From assembly GCA_022564295.1 (NCBI GenBank), contig JADFLR010000005.1, positions 1 to 64,000 on the forward strand: a stretch of DNA of 64,000 bases, in the 5' to 3' direction. Below, piece after piece: positions 31,301-42,301 of this stretch; the stretch's first letter is position 1, and every line of letters begins with the position of its first letter. The translations under genes and the position numbers were made by a program. The stretch is from Bacteroidota bacterium. GTDB lineage: Bacteria > Bacteroidota > Ignavibacteria > Ignavibacteriales > Ignavibacteriaceae. The notes below the pieces were generated by a model. It made no database searches. It worked only from the letters and a program-made list of their open reading frames with translations, and was not told where the DNA came from.

Positions 31301-34300
31301 TCATCTATTATTAATATTAACAACTTCTGCTGCCTGCTTAGCACCAAAGCGTAAATACAGAGGAGGAATAATAAGCAGGTTGAGTAATGTAGAGGTAACT
31401 AATCCACCTAATATTACCACAGCCATTGGATGTTCTATCTCATTACCGGGGATACTGCCCGCAACCACAAGTGGAAGTAATGCCAATCCGGTTGTGGTTG
31501 CTGTCATCAATATAGGTGCGAGACGTTCCTTTGCACCGCGCAATACGAGTGAAGTACCAAAAGTTTCACCTTCATACTTTTCCAGATGCTGAAAATGATT
31601 GATCATTAAAATTCCGTTTCGTGCGGCTATTCCTAGAATGGTTAGAAATCCTACAAGAGAACCTAATGAAATGACACCGTCCCCTAAATATGCTGCGAGC
31701 ACTCCACCCACAAGGGCGGAGGGAAGCAATATAAATGATAAAGTTGACAGCCGTACACTTTTGAAGGATGTGTGAAGAAGAAAGAAAATACCAATAAGAG
31801 CAATAACTGCATAAATCAACATTTTGTTTGCAACGGACTCACGTTCAGCATACTCTCCAATCAATGTTGGATAATATTCGTGCGGGAAATCAACTCCTGC
31901 AAGTGCAAGTTTAACATCGGCTACAACAGAGCCAAGATCCCTTCCCTTCACATTACCACCAACATCAATTTTTCGGGTAAGATTTTCATGTTTTATTACG
32001 TTCGGAGTTGGTCTGATTTGTACATCTGCTACATCTTCCAGATGGATATAACCCCCACCGGGTATATCAATCAGGAGATTACGAATATCAGTCAGACTAT
32101 TCCGTGCTTCCGGAATACTCCAGACATTTACATCATACGTTCTGTGAGCAATATGAATGTCTCCCATCTCTTCACTAGCTACCAAAGTTGTAGCTGCCCT
32201 ACGAACATCCCCTGGTTTAATACCATAAAATGCAGCTTTTTCCAGATCCACCTTTACTTCAATTTGTGGAACTTCTTCCTGGAATTCAATATGCAAATCA
32301 ATCAATCCGTCAATTTCCTCAAGAGCTTCTTTAACATCATTTGCTTTTTCACGGAGCATATCTAATTCAGGACCATAGATACGTACTGTAACTGCCTCAT
32401 GTGTTCCTGTTAGTACCTCCCTTATTCTTTCTTTCAAATAAGTAAGTACATCGCGATAAAGTCCGGGATACCCGTCAACCGTTGCCTGTATACTATTTAT
32501 AGTCTTCTCATAATCAACTTCCGGATCAACGCTGATCCAATTCTCACCGAAATACATACCGACTACTTCATCCATTATCAATGCCTGCCCAATATGAGCG
32601 CCAAAATTTCGCACGCCGGGAATTTCGCGTAATTCCTTACTGGCGGCAATTGTTATACGGTTCATTTCAGGCCACGATGTTCCGGGCTTTGTAAGCCAGT
32701 GCATTAAAAAGTCTCTTTCCTTAAATGAAGGAAGAAGAGACTGACCAAGCTGCGGTAAAACCAGCATACCTGCTAATACGATAACACCGACTGTTACATA
32801 GGCAGACCGCGGTGTATTTACCACACGAGCGAGAACTGCACTGTAGATTTTGTGAAGAATTCTTATGAGAGGAGATTCTCGCTTTTCTAGTGGAACATTT
32901 CGTAAAAGTATGTAACTCAAAGCCGGTGTAATTGTGAGTGCTACAACCATAGAAGCCAATACGGCTAGTGAGTAGGAAAGAGCAAGTGGTGTAAAAAATG
33001 CACCGGAAAGTCCACCCATCGCAAAGACCGGAAGTACGGCCACAACACAAATTAAAGTTGCAAAGATAATGGCATTACGTACTTCGAGCGAGGCTTCAAG
33101 GATTACCCTTCCAATCGATACCTTTCCACCTTCTAAACGATGCTGGCGCAATCGCCTAACAATGTTTTCAACATCAACTATAGCATCATCAACCACAGCA
33201 CCGAGAGCGATAACAAAACCGGCTAAAACCATTGTGTTGATAGTTGCTCCCTGGATGAAAAGTACAAAGCCTCCGGCAATTAGTGAGAGAGGAATTGCGA
33301 TACAGCTTATTAATGCAACACGCCACTCATAAAGGAAAATAAAGAGAATCAATATTACTAATATACTTGCAATAAGTAATGCACTTGAAAGGTTATCAAT
33401 AGACATCTTTATAAAGGTTGCCGGTCGAAAAATTTCAGAATCTATATCAATACCTGGTAACCCCGGACGTAACGCATCCAGTGCTTCTTCTACACCTCGT
33501 GTTACTTGCAAAGTGTTACCCCAGGGAAATTTTTCTACGATTAGCAGTAAACCAATATCATCGTTAATTATAGCATCTCCTATCATCGGTTGATGATCTA
33601 TAACTACTTTGGCTACATCCCTTAACAGAAGCGTCTTACCATCCTTTACCCTTAGAACCACATTGCCAAGATGATCAGGGTTTACCTCATCGGACTTGTA
33701 GATGAGAGGTAAAACATGACGGATGGAGAGTCTTTGATTTGGTGTATCGATCCAGCCACCCGTACCAATATGATGCCCATCTGAAAACTGTAACATTCCA
33801 ACATTCAGGGCGTCTGCAGTTGCTTTCTTAACCTCGTCAAGCGTAACCTGGTGTTTTTGAAGCAGTTCCGGAACTACCTCTACCTGAAGCATTTGAATCC
33901 TTTCGCCCCAAATAGCCACATTAGCAACACCGGGCACGGTCATCAATCTTTGCCTTATCGTCCAGTAAGTAATCATCGAAAGGTCGATTACTGAAAGTGA
34001 ATCTGATGAAATCCCTATTTTCATACATCGACTGGTTGCAGATAGAGGGGGCAGAATTATTGGAGGTGAAGCCCAGGTTGGTAACCCGGGAGTAATCAGG
34101 GAAATACGCTCCTGTACCATTTGCCGTGCAAGCATCAAGTCAGTATTAGTTTTGAAAATCATCTTAATAGCAGATAACTGGGGAACAGATTTTGAGCGCA
34201 TAACATCTAAACCAGGTATTCCTTGCAGCGATTGCTCAAGTGGTATCGTAACCAGAGCTTCAACTTCCCCGGGTGATAGTCCGAGGCAGGGGGTCTGAAT

Positions 34301-34444
34301 TTCCACTAAGGGCGGCGAAAACTCTGGGAACACATCCACAGGCATATTATTAATCTGAGCGATACCGAAATAGAGCATTACCGCGGCAATTGCTATTACC
34401 AGGTAACGAAATCTCAGGCTCGTGCAAACAATCCATCGCATCAT
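31301..34444 (-). CDS. RND transporter permease, CusA/CzcA-like
   Basis: MPVDVFPEFSPPLVEIQT, VIALGAVVDDAIVDVENIVRRL; two repeated RND halves. Confidence 0.95.
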   Translation of the reverse strand: MMRWIVCTSLRFRYLVIAIAAVMLYFGIAQINNMPVDVFPEFSPPLVEIQTPCLGLSPGEVEALVTIPLEQSLQGIPGLDVMRSKSVPQLSAIKMIFKTNTDLMLARQMVQERISLITPGLPTWASPPIILPPLSATSRCMKIGISSDSLSVIDLSMITYWTIRQRLMTVPGVANVAIWGERIQMLQVEVVPELLQKHQVTLDEVKKATADALNVGMLQFSDGHHIGTGGWIDTPNQRLSIRHVLPLIYKSDEVNPDHLGNVVLRVKDGKTLLLRDVAKVVIDHQPMIGDAIINDDIGLLLIVEKFPWGNTLQVTRGVEEALDALRPGLPGIDIDSEIFRPATFIKMSIDNLSSALLIASILVILILFIFLYEWRVALISCIAIPLSLIAGGFVLFIQGATINTMVLAGFVIALGAVVDDAIVDVENIVRRLRQHRLEGGKVSIGRVILEASLEVRNAIIFATLICVVAVLPVFAMGGLSGAFFTPLALSYSLAVLASMVVALTITPALSYILLRNVPLEKRESPLIRILHKIYSAVLARVVNTPRSAYVTVGVIVLAGMLVLPQLGQSLLPSFKERDFLMHWLTKPGTSWPEMNRITIAASKELREIPGVRNFGAHIGQALIMDEVVGMYFGENWISVDPEVDYEKTINSIQATVDGYPGLYRDVLTYLKERIREVLTGTHEAVTVRIYGPELDMLREKANDVKEALEEIDGLIDLHIEFQEEVPQIEVKVDLEKAAFYGIKPGDVRRAATTLVASEEMGDIHIAHRTYDVNVWSIPEARNSLTDIRNLLIDIPGGGYIHLEDVADVQIRPTPNVIKHENLTRKIDVGGNVKGRDLGSVVADVKLALAGVDFPHEYYPTLIGEYAERESVANKMLIYAVIALIGIFFLLHTSFKSVRLSTLSFILLPSALVGGVLAAYLGDGVISLGSLVGFLTILGIAARNGILMINHFQHLEKYEGETFGTSLVLRGAKERLAPILMTATTTGLALLPLVVAGSIPGNEIEHPMAVVILGGLVTSTLLNLLIIPPLYLRFGAKQAAEVVNINNR

Positions 34445-34501
34445 GGCGAACCTCCTTTGTATTTAAAAATCCAACAATTCATAAAAAACCTCTATCTAAA
34501 T

Positions 34502-34939
34502 TTAATGACCTATTTCAAATTCGGTACCGTATATTTCAGCAACACCTATAGTTGCGACTAAAGTACCAACTGGTGGACCATCATTAAGAAATACTTTGTC
34601 ACCCTCAATGTAATCAACATCAACAACATACCTGACAAATACACCAGACTGCGGGCTTGTATATACCCAGGTTTGTCCCTCCGGTCCATAAAGTAATGCT
34701 GAATAAGGTACAACCTTTCTCGGAAGCGAATTATTTACTTCAATAACTGCTGTGGTTTGAACGCCTATGCGCTCCATTGCCCTTTCCGTAAAAGTCACAC
34801 GACTAAAATCCGATCCTTCGATCTCCTCCACATCGGATGGATGTTCGAAGTGGTAGGATCCTTCCTCTTCTTGGCAAGCCCAAAATTGCAGAACTGCAAG
34901 AACGAGTAAGGCAACTATCCATCGATTTTTTTGTTTCAT
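34502..34939 (-). CDS. Short RND periplasmic adaptor-like lipoprotein
   Basis: LQFWAC lipobox; VPYSALLYGPEGQTWVYTSPQSGVFVRYVVDVDYIEGDKVFLNDGPPVGTLVATIGVAEIYGTEFEIGH resembles the C-terminal part of RND adaptors; only 145 aa. Confidence 0.75.
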   Translation of the reverse strand: MKQKNRWIVALLVLAVLQFWACQEEEGSYHFEHPSDVEEIEGSDFSRVTFTERAMERIGVQTTAVIEVNNSLPRKVVPYSALLYGPEGQTWVYTSPQSGVFVRYVVDVDYIEGDKVFLNDGPPVGTLVATIGVAEIYGTEFEIGH

Positions 34940-35009
34940 TGGTAACTCCTATTTAATTTATTATCATAAATTTTATTTATTATTTTCATTTTAAATTTTC
35001 TAATTGAAC

Positions 35010-38000
35010 TTATTCCGTAGCCAATATTACCTGACCCAAATCCAATTCAGGTTGTGGGTCTGCACCAAACATTAAATACATAGCCGGCACACCCAACAGG
35101 GTGTACAATGTTGATGTAACAAGACCACCTAAAATTACTATTGCTGCAGAGTGTACGATCTCGAGTCCTGCTATATTTCCAAACAGAGCCATTGGTAAAA
35201 CAGCAATAAATGTTAGTATTGCCGTTGTTAGAATTGAAGTAGACCGATCACGAGTTACCTGCTGAATAAGCTCCGGTCCAAAAGATTGCTTACCAATACT
35301 TTCAAAAGTCCGGTAGTTATGAATAAGTAGAATATTGTTTCTAACAGCAATGCTAAATACAGTTACAAATCCAAGAATGGAACCGAGTGAAAGAAGACTG
35401 CCGGAACTGAACAATGTGATAATAATACCACCTACAAGTGCCATAGGTAAAGTCAGGAAAGTAGCAGTTGCTAATTTCCAGCTTCTAAAGACAACCTGAA
35501 GAAGGAGCAATATCAAGATTGCTGCGGCAATTGCAAAACTTAGGATGCGTTCCTTAGCAGCTAACCTTTCCGCGTATTCTCCTAATAATTCCGCTCTGTA
35601 CTCCAGAGGAAAGTCAAATTCACTTATAATACGATTAATGTCGGCTGATATACTTGAATAATTACCACCGTTAATTGTTGCGCTAACATCTACATAACGA
35701 ATAACTGATTCGTGCTTAATATTGGTAACACCAGGAACAATACGGATATCAGCTACATTTTTTAATGGTATAGAACCCATTGTTGGTGTATTTATTAATA
35801 GTTCGTGTAAGCTTGTAAGACTGTGTCGTGTTTCAGGTACACCCCAAACTACTACATCAAAAACTTTCTGTTCTTCAAATAAATTGCCGACTAATATTCC
35901 GGATACCAAAGATGTCGATTCACGACGGACATCTCCTGGTTTAAGCCCATAATGTTTGGCTGCTTCAAGATCGACCTCAATTTCTATCGTAGGCTCTTCT
36001 TCATGATAAAGAACTTTGGATTCAATGATGCCATCGACATGGGTAAGAAGATTTTTTATTTCTTCTGCCTCGCTTCTTATCATACCAAGATCTTCACCAT
36101 AAACTCTAACTATAAGTGATTCATCCGTTCCTGATAGCTCTTCTCTAACTTTTGATTGCAGATAGGTAAGAACCTCATTTGACAAACCCGGATAGCCCTG
36201 TACAACTTCCTCAACTGAAGAAACAGTCGATTCATAATCGGCTGAAGGATCAATACTGACCCAAATCTGTCCGGAATTGATATTTGTTACTCTGTCTGAT
36301 AAAACTGCTCTTCCAACATGTGCACTTACATTACGCACACCGGGAATTGAACGCAGTTCGTTGCTTACAAGAATGGCAATCCTAGTCATTTCAGGATGTG
36401 ATGTGCCTGAAGGACCATCCCATCGAACCAACAAATCCATCTCGTTAAAAACAGGTATTACTGAATCTTGCTTGAGGAACATTGACGCAATTATGCCAAC
36501 AACTATGATTGCACATACAGTTAAAAATGCAGTGCGTGGAATTCGCGTTGCCCACATAAATAAAATATCGTATACCCCTTTTAAAGCTTTTGTAATTGGG
36601 GAGTCTCCGCTTTGAGATGATGTATTTTTTAATAACAGTAGACTTAAAGCCGGAGTTACAATAAGTGCCATCACAAATGAAGCGGCTAATGCCAAAATGT
36701 ATGATGATACAATTGGCTGATAGAATGCACCTGACATACCCTCTAGAAAGAAAACAGGCAGCATGACAAGTACTATGATCAGTGAGGCATATATAACCGG
36801 GCTGCGCATTTCGATGGAAGATTCGTAAATAATGGTAGCAAGGTTTTTGTCACTGCCTTCATCACGATGCTGCTGAATCCTCCGTTTAATGTTTTCAATG
36901 TCGATTATTGAATCATCAATTATCAAACCGATTGCAATTATTAATCCTGCAATTATCATCATATTTAGAGTTATCCCCTGAAGATACAGTACTGTAACAG
37001 CCGTAATAATTGAAAGTAAAATTGTCACGATGCTGATCAACGCAGATCTCCAATTTAGGGAAAGGGCAAAAAGTGCTAGTATTAGAAGAAGTCCACCAAT
37101 GAGTAATGTTGTTGTTAGGTTACTGGTAGCCACCTCCAGGAATGTTGCCGGTCTAAAAAGCGTAGAATTTATATTCAAACCGGAGAGACCTGGCTGTAAA
37201 TTTTTTAATGCTGATTCAACTTCAGCAGTTACGTTTACGGTATTAGCCCAGGGAAATTTTTCAACAATAAGCATAAGGTTTGGTGATTCATCTACTATTG
37301 CATCTCCAATGAGAGGTTGATGTTCCTCCACCACTTCGCTTACATCACCAAGTCGCAGCGAGGTACCATCGACAACCACTTGAGCAAGTTGCTCTGGAGT
37401 TGAAATCGGTAAAATATGACGGATACCAAGTCGTTGGTTGGGAGTATCAAAAAAACCACCTGTGCCGGGTGTTGATGCCTTTAAATAACTTAATGGAGAT
37501 ACCCAGAGAGCATTTCCTGTTGTCTTAATTATTTGATTTAATGTAACTCCTTTTTTCTCTATTTTTTCGGGATCAACCAGAACCTGTAATTGACGTTTGC
37601 GTTGTCCCCAAATGGATACATTTGCAACACCGGGTACACCCATCAAACGTGGAACTATCGTCCAGCGGGCAAGAACTGACATATCGATTAGAGAAAGTTC
37701 TTCCGATGATAAACCGATCATTAAGACACGACTTGTTGACGACAGGGGATTAAGCATTGCCGGTGGTTTCGAGACTCCGGGCAACGCAAATATTGATACA
37801 AGTCGTTCCTGTACCATTTGTCGTGCTTTCATAATGTCTGTGCCTTGCTTAAAAATAAGAACAATAGATGAAAGTCCCGCAATTGATTCAGAGCGGATTT
37901 CTTCAACCCACGCAACACCATTGAGCATATCTGCTTCCATTGGTGTGGTAATCAGGGCTTCGATTTCTGCTGCGGAAAGACCCAGTGCTTCTGTTTGGAT

Positions 38001-38144
38001 TTCCACATAAGGACGGGAGAATTCAGGCAACACATCCACTGGAATACTAGTAAGTTCTGTAATACCAAATATTATCAGTAACACAGCAACTGTAGCTATC
38101 AGGAGTCGTACCTTCATACTCGCAATAATAATTCTTTTCATCAT
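35010..38144 (-). CDS. RND transporter permease, CusA/CzcA-like (second copy)
   Basis: IPVDVLPEFSRPYVEIQTEALGLS, IIAIGLIIDDSIIDIENIKRRI. Confidence 0.95.
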   Translation of the reverse strand: MMKRIIIASMKVRLLIATVAVLLIIFGITELTSIPVDVLPEFSRPYVEIQTEALGLSAAEIEALITTPMEADMLNGVAWVEEIRSESIAGLSSIVLIFKQGTDIMKARQMVQERLVSIFALPGVSKPPAMLNPLSSTSRVLMIGLSSEELSLIDMSVLARWTIVPRLMGVPGVANVSIWGQRKRQLQVLVDPEKIEKKGVTLNQIIKTTGNALWVSPLSYLKASTPGTGGFFDTPNQRLGIRHILPISTPEQLAQVVVDGTSLRLGDVSEVVEEHQPLIGDAIVDESPNLMLIVEKFPWANTVNVTAEVESALKNLQPGLSGLNINSTLFRPATFLEVATSNLTTTLLIGGLLLILALFALSLNWRSALISIVTILLSIITAVTVLYLQGITLNMMIIAGLIIAIGLIIDDSIIDIENIKRRIQQHRDEGSDKNLATIIYESSIEMRSPVIYASLIIVLVMLPVFFLEGMSGAFYQPIVSSYILALAASFVMALIVTPALSLLLLKNTSSQSGDSPITKALKGVYDILFMWATRIPRTAFLTVCAIIVVGIIASMFLKQDSVIPVFNEMDLLVRWDGPSGTSHPEMTRIAILVSNELRSIPGVRNVSAHVGRAVLSDRVTNINSGQIWVSIDPSADYESTVSSVEEVVQGYPGLSNEVLTYLQSKVREELSGTDESLIVRVYGEDLGMIRSEAEEIKNLLTHVDGIIESKVLYHEEEPTIEIEVDLEAAKHYGLKPGDVRRESTSLVSGILVGNLFEEQKVFDVVVWGVPETRHSLTSLHELLINTPTMGSIPLKNVADIRIVPGVTNIKHESVIRYVDVSATINGGNYSSISADINRIISEFDFPLEYRAELLGEYAERLAAKERILSFAIAAAILILLLLQVVFRSWKLATATFLTLPMALVGGIIITLFSSGSLLSLGSILGFVTVFSIAVRNNILLIHNYRTFESIGKQSFGPELIQQVTRDRSTSILTTAILTFIAVLPMALFGNIAGLEIVHSAAIVILGGLVTSTLYTLLGVPAMYLMFGADPQPELDLGQVILATE

Positions 38145-38384
38145 AATCTGGCCTCTGTTAATATTTTATGAAATAATAATTAACTCATTTCTATCCTTTT
38201 ATTTCTCAAACACTCATTATAGTGTGAGATTAAAAACGTTTTAGAAAACCTCGTAATCGTACTTTTCCTGCCCCGGTACATCTAAACAGGTTTTCAGATA
38301 ACTTCAGTGCCAACTGCATAACATCAACAGGTACAGGAAACTATTAAATTTTATCACCGACAGTACATCGGTGCATCAAACATA

Positions 38385-39218
38385 TTACCTTAAAAAGATT
38401 ATTTCTCCCTTGTACTGCGGTATCAGCTTTCCTGTTTTCCTATCAAATATATTATAACCAAACGCGACCAATTCAAGAGTATCTTCTCCAAGCAGTCCTA
38501 CTCCGGGTGCGTGGGTCTTAAACGTTTCTGCACCTTCCGGCTCACTCCAGTTGGTTTCACGTACTCTTACACAATCTGTAAATGTGCCTGCCGGTGTTTC
38601 TATTGTTAGTCCCATTTCCCAATTTTCCGCACGTTCCATAGACATTCCTTCTGCCATTTGCTGATAGTATCTTGCTTTCAGCATAAAGCTTCCCGGCATA
38701 AAAATACCTGGCTTTGCTAAACCATTCTTATCGGGCTCCCCTGCGTGCCATGTTCCGTCGTGACTTTCTATTTCAGTACCGTCGTCATTGTAAATATCTA
38801 CTTCATCACCAAAATCATAAAGATCTCCTGTTTCCTTACATAATGCGAAGAAACCTCTTGTGAACTCTTTCGGTTTGCCATCAGCCCATTCCAGTTCCTC
38901 TATTACCCTGGTTGTTACCCAACCTTCATCGGGAAGATAGAACATACGTGTTTCATCAAGAACAGTATGCACAAAAACGACATCTTCTCCGTCCTCCACT
39001 CCTTTGAGAACCATCTGATAGCCGGGTCTGAGAATGTAATAAGTGTTTTCTCCTTCATCGATAAATGTGCAATCCTGTGTCCGGAACTGATCAGTATATC
39101 CGGTTTCCTCATCTACCGCCTGTGCCATAACCAGACCGCTAAAGAATGTTAGACAAGTGAATGTTACAATTGTGAAGACCAATTCTTTTTGGCCAAACTT
39201 GTTCAATTGTGATTTCAT
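38385..39218 (-). CDS. Secreted hypothetical protein (paralog of 27383-28100)
   Basis: Signal peptide; YYILRPGYQMVLKGVEDGEDVVFVHTVLDETR...TPAGTFTDCVRVRE. Confidence 0.7.
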   Translation of the reverse strand: MKSQLNKFGQKELVFTIVTFTCLTFFSGLVMAQAVDEETGYTDQFRTQDCTFIDEGENTYYILRPGYQMVLKGVEDGEDVVFVHTVLDETRMFYLPDEGWVTTRVIEELEWADGKPKEFTRGFFALCKETGDLYDFGDEVDIYNDDGTEIESHDGTWHAGEPDKNGLAKPGIFMPGSFMLKARYYQQMAEGMSMERAENWEMGLTIETPAGTFTDCVRVRETNWSEPEGAETFKTHAPGVGLLGEDTLELVAFGYNIFDRKTGKLIPQYKGEIIFLR

Positions 39219-39291
39219 TTTATTTACTCCATTTTTGTTAAGAATTATTAGTTAATTAGTTTAAGATTTAACTGCATAAGTATTTTTAAGT

Positions 39292-41607
39292 TTAAAACCG
39301 CCAGGTGTACTGAACTTTAATTGGCATTTCATTGGATATGAATTGCCAGCGCTCTTCATCCGACCTTCTTATCTCGTTGTGATTATAAACGATGAAAATA
39401 TCTCCAAACGGATGGAACGTCCATCTCAGCCGGTTATTAGTGCCTAATTCCTTGCTTTGTGTATCATACTGTGTAAGACTGCTTATTTGCAGATCCGATG
39501 AAAAATTGATTTCTATCCGTATCCCAAATAATTCTTCCGTGAATTCCTTCGGTTCGAGGATAGGCTCTTCTTCTTCTTCCTCCGGTTCAAAATCTTCAGG
39601 CAGTGAGAGCATATTACCTAAATTTTTCTCCATTGAAAGTTCCAGTGTAAAGAATGCTGAAGGTTTAAACGCCAGGGTTGCTTCGATTGTGCTCAGATCA
39701 CCATTATAGTAATCACCAAATTCCCACAGAATCCCCCCGCTGATTATACGTTTTTCAGCCAGCCTTCCACCTACATAATACCGCAGCCACTCATAGGACC
39801 CTGCAGGTATGTCAACATCAGTCGCAATTTCAAAGGGCTCTCTTGGTCTGTCTCCTGCCGGTATAAAACCGCCCGAGAACTGATCACCACTTTCAAATAG
39901 CCAGTCAAGTGGTTTAATATCCCCTTCATAACTTTCCCACGTTGAATTATTGCGGGTGTTATAAAGAGTAAAAGATAATTCGTGTGTCATCTGGCGAACT
40001 ATTTGCCAGTTAGGACGAGGTTTATACTCACCGGTAATATCCCATATATGAGTGTTGTTACGTGGTAAAAATCCGAGAGAAGGATCGAAGCCATCCCCAA
40101 GGTGAAGGGTTGAAAAATTAAGGTCAAACAAATCGTTGGGGTAATCAATTCTAAAACCATAAGAAGATTTATCGCCGGTTAGATCTTCACGATCATTAAG
40201 TAATCCCCATACGCCAATGAGAAAGTTCTTTTCATCCATAAAATTTGAGGTTCTGTAAACAAAGTCAACACCGGCTGTCCATGCGTCGGATCGACCAAGT
40301 TGATCTCCGAATGTACCGATAGCTCCAACTGATGATTCTTCTAATATATTTTGTCTTACACGGAAAGAGCCCATTGTTGTCTGAGGTATATGAATCTTTA
40401 TGTCTTCATCGATATCACCTATCTGCAGACTATCTATTCTACGGGTGTTTACAACTAATGCTCCCAGATTAGTTTCACCTACACGTCCCTGAATTTTGGC
40501 ACCTACATTTATTGGTACTTCTCTCAGGTCATCCTCGCCCTTGCCGATAAGACCAATCCTTCGGCTGTAGAACGGAATAAGGTTGTCTTCATCTAAACCC
40601 AAACCAAACTCAAAAATATCAGATCCTCCCAGAAAGAATGTTCTTTTCTCAGGGAAGAAAAGCGGGAAACGTGTTAAGTTGATCCGCCGGACATCTACTT
40701 CTGTTTCAGCAAAATCAGTATTGATAGTGAGTGCAGATATGAGATTCGGTCCTAGTCTTTGAGTCACATCAAGACTAGGTTCAAGCTCGTATTCAGTATC
40801 TTCCAAACCTGTTTTATTAGCTCTTCCAACTAAAGATGGACGTACGCTTAAACCAAAACCGAAATCGAATTCCGGCAGGTCTGTGATAAGCCCTGCACGA
40901 ATTGTTTGGAACACTTCAAAATCTCTTTTGGCTCCGGACCAGCGGCTGGTCTCTTGCAATCGCTGAACTCGTCTTTGTACATTAAATCCCCATTCGGTAA
41001 GATCTTTTTCAAAACTAAGACTATTAATTGGTATCTTAATTTCTACATACCAACCATTTTCATCACGTGAAGTTTTAGCTTCCCAAATTGCATCCCAATC
41101 ACTATTTACATCCTCGCCCTGTTCAATTACTAAACCATCGAAACGTGCACCATCGGGATTGACTGCAAATACATAACCTGAACGACCGTCGAGAAAAGTA
41201 TCAAACACGATTAGAATATGGTCTTCCGATTCGAGGTCGGAATCACGTGCTTTAGAGAATGATACGATTCCATCCGGGTCTTCATCGAAACACCTGACAG
41301 CTATAATTATATCGCTCGTATTTGTAAATACTTTGATGATCGTCTGTCCGGCAGGTTCACCGCCTTCTTCCGGTTCTATTGTTATAAGATTGGCAATGGA
41401 ATCTATAGCAGTTTCCCACTCTAATAAATTAAATATTCCATCAAATGTAAATTCAGGGGTAAGTTCACTTACTTGAAGAGTGGGCTTTGCACCCAAAGTT
41501 TCCTCTTCTTCCTCTTCTTCCTCTTCTTCTTGCGCAAACACATGGCTTGCCAGCAATAAAAAGATAGCGATGGACGGCAACCAAAGAATAAATCTAATAG
41601 ATCGCAT
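39292..41607 (-). CDS. DUF5916-like outer-membrane protein with carbohydrate-binding (CBM9-like) N-terminal domain
   Basis: FDGIFNLLEWETA, GRSGYVFAVNPDGARFDGLV, SDWDAIWEAKTSRDENGWYVEIKIPINSLSF; poly-Glu after signal peptide. Confidence 0.8.
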   Translation of the reverse strand: MRSIRFILWLPSIAIFLLLASHVFAQEEEEEEEEEETLGAKPTLQVSELTPEFTFDGIFNLLEWETAIDSIANLITIEPEEGGEPAGQTIIKVFTNTSDIIIAVRCFDEDPDGIVSFSKARDSDLESEDHILIVFDTFLDGRSGYVFAVNPDGARFDGLVIEQGEDVNSDWDAIWEAKTSRDENGWYVEIKIPINSLSFEKDLTEWGFNVQRRVQRLQETSRWSGAKRDFEVFQTIRAGLITDLPEFDFGFGLSVRPSLVGRANKTGLEDTEYELEPSLDVTQRLGPNLISALTINTDFAETEVDVRRINLTRFPLFFPEKRTFFLGGSDIFEFGLGLDEDNLIPFYSRRIGLIGKGEDDLREVPINVGAKIQGRVGETNLGALVVNTRRIDSLQIGDIDEDIKIHIPQTTMGSFRVRQNILEESSVGAIGTFGDQLGRSDAWTAGVDFVYRTSNFMDEKNFLIGVWGLLNDREDLTGDKSSYGFRIDYPNDLFDLNFSTLHLGDGFDPSLGFLPRNNTHIWDITGEYKPRPNWQIVRQMTHELSFTLYNTRNNSTWESYEGDIKPLDWLFESGDQFSGGFIPAGDRPREPFEIATDVDIPAGSYEWLRYYVGGRLAEKRIISGGILWEFGDYYNGDLSTIEATLAFKPSAFFTLELSMEKNLGNMLSLPEDFEPEEEEEEPILEPKEFTEELFGIRIEINFSSDLQISSLTQYDTQSKELGTNNRLRWTFHPFGDIFIVYNHNEIRRSDEERWQFISNEMPIKVQYTWRF

Positions 41608-42006
41608 TTTTTTGCCTTACGTTTTTTTTTGATCCGTGCAACTTATATAAGTCACTGAAGTTTAAGCATTGCTCTTTGTACTAACACAAATATTTATGTC
41701 TGCTACAGACTTAAAAATTTATGTTTAATACTGTATAAATAGAATAAATTATATTACTCTCGGAAAAAATATCGGAATTAAATTGGTTGGTTTTCCGGTT
41801 TGAATAATTAGCCATAGTAAGCACGAACTAATTCATTTAATTGAAAATACTTATGAAAATAATCTCAAGGTAAATGAATTAAGAAATTGGTAACTATTTA
41901 TAGAGCAGAGACATAAAATGAATTAATAACTTAGATTCATTATTTCCAGGTTTTTACTGATATGTTTAATCCAACACGGTTCTATTAGGTTTAAACTTTT
42001 TGCAGT

Positions 42007-42231
42007 TTATTTTTTAGGGATTTTATAGGCAGGTATTCTTGCGGCGATTTTTTTTTGAGTTTCCTTATTGATTGATCGGGCTATACTCTTGTTTTGTTTT
42101 CTGTAAAAATTCAACAGCTCAAATTTATCTTCGTTTCTCTCAATGTATTTTCTCTTATTTTGCCGGATAATTTCATTGAAAAATACAAAGTTGAATATAT
42201 CGAGCTCGGTGATATTTGTTTTTATAGGCAT
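42007..42231 (-). CDS. Small basic hypothetical protein
   Basis: Open reading frame only. Confidence 0.4.
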   Translation of the reverse strand: MPIKTNITELDIFNFVFFNEIIRQNKRKYIERNEDKFELLNFYRKQNKSIARSINKETQKKIAARIPAYKIPKK

Positions 42232-42301
42232 CGTGATAATTGAGCGCTGTTTTAGAATAGTATATTATCAAAAATCAGTAACTCGGAAAATGTCTTTTAA
42301 A

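Noticed and set aside
31772-32365. 197-aa ORF on the plus strand
   Set aside because: Entirely antisense to the conserved RND gene; no recognisable features.
37597-38010. 137-aa ORF on the plus strand
   Set aside because: Antisense to the second RND gene.
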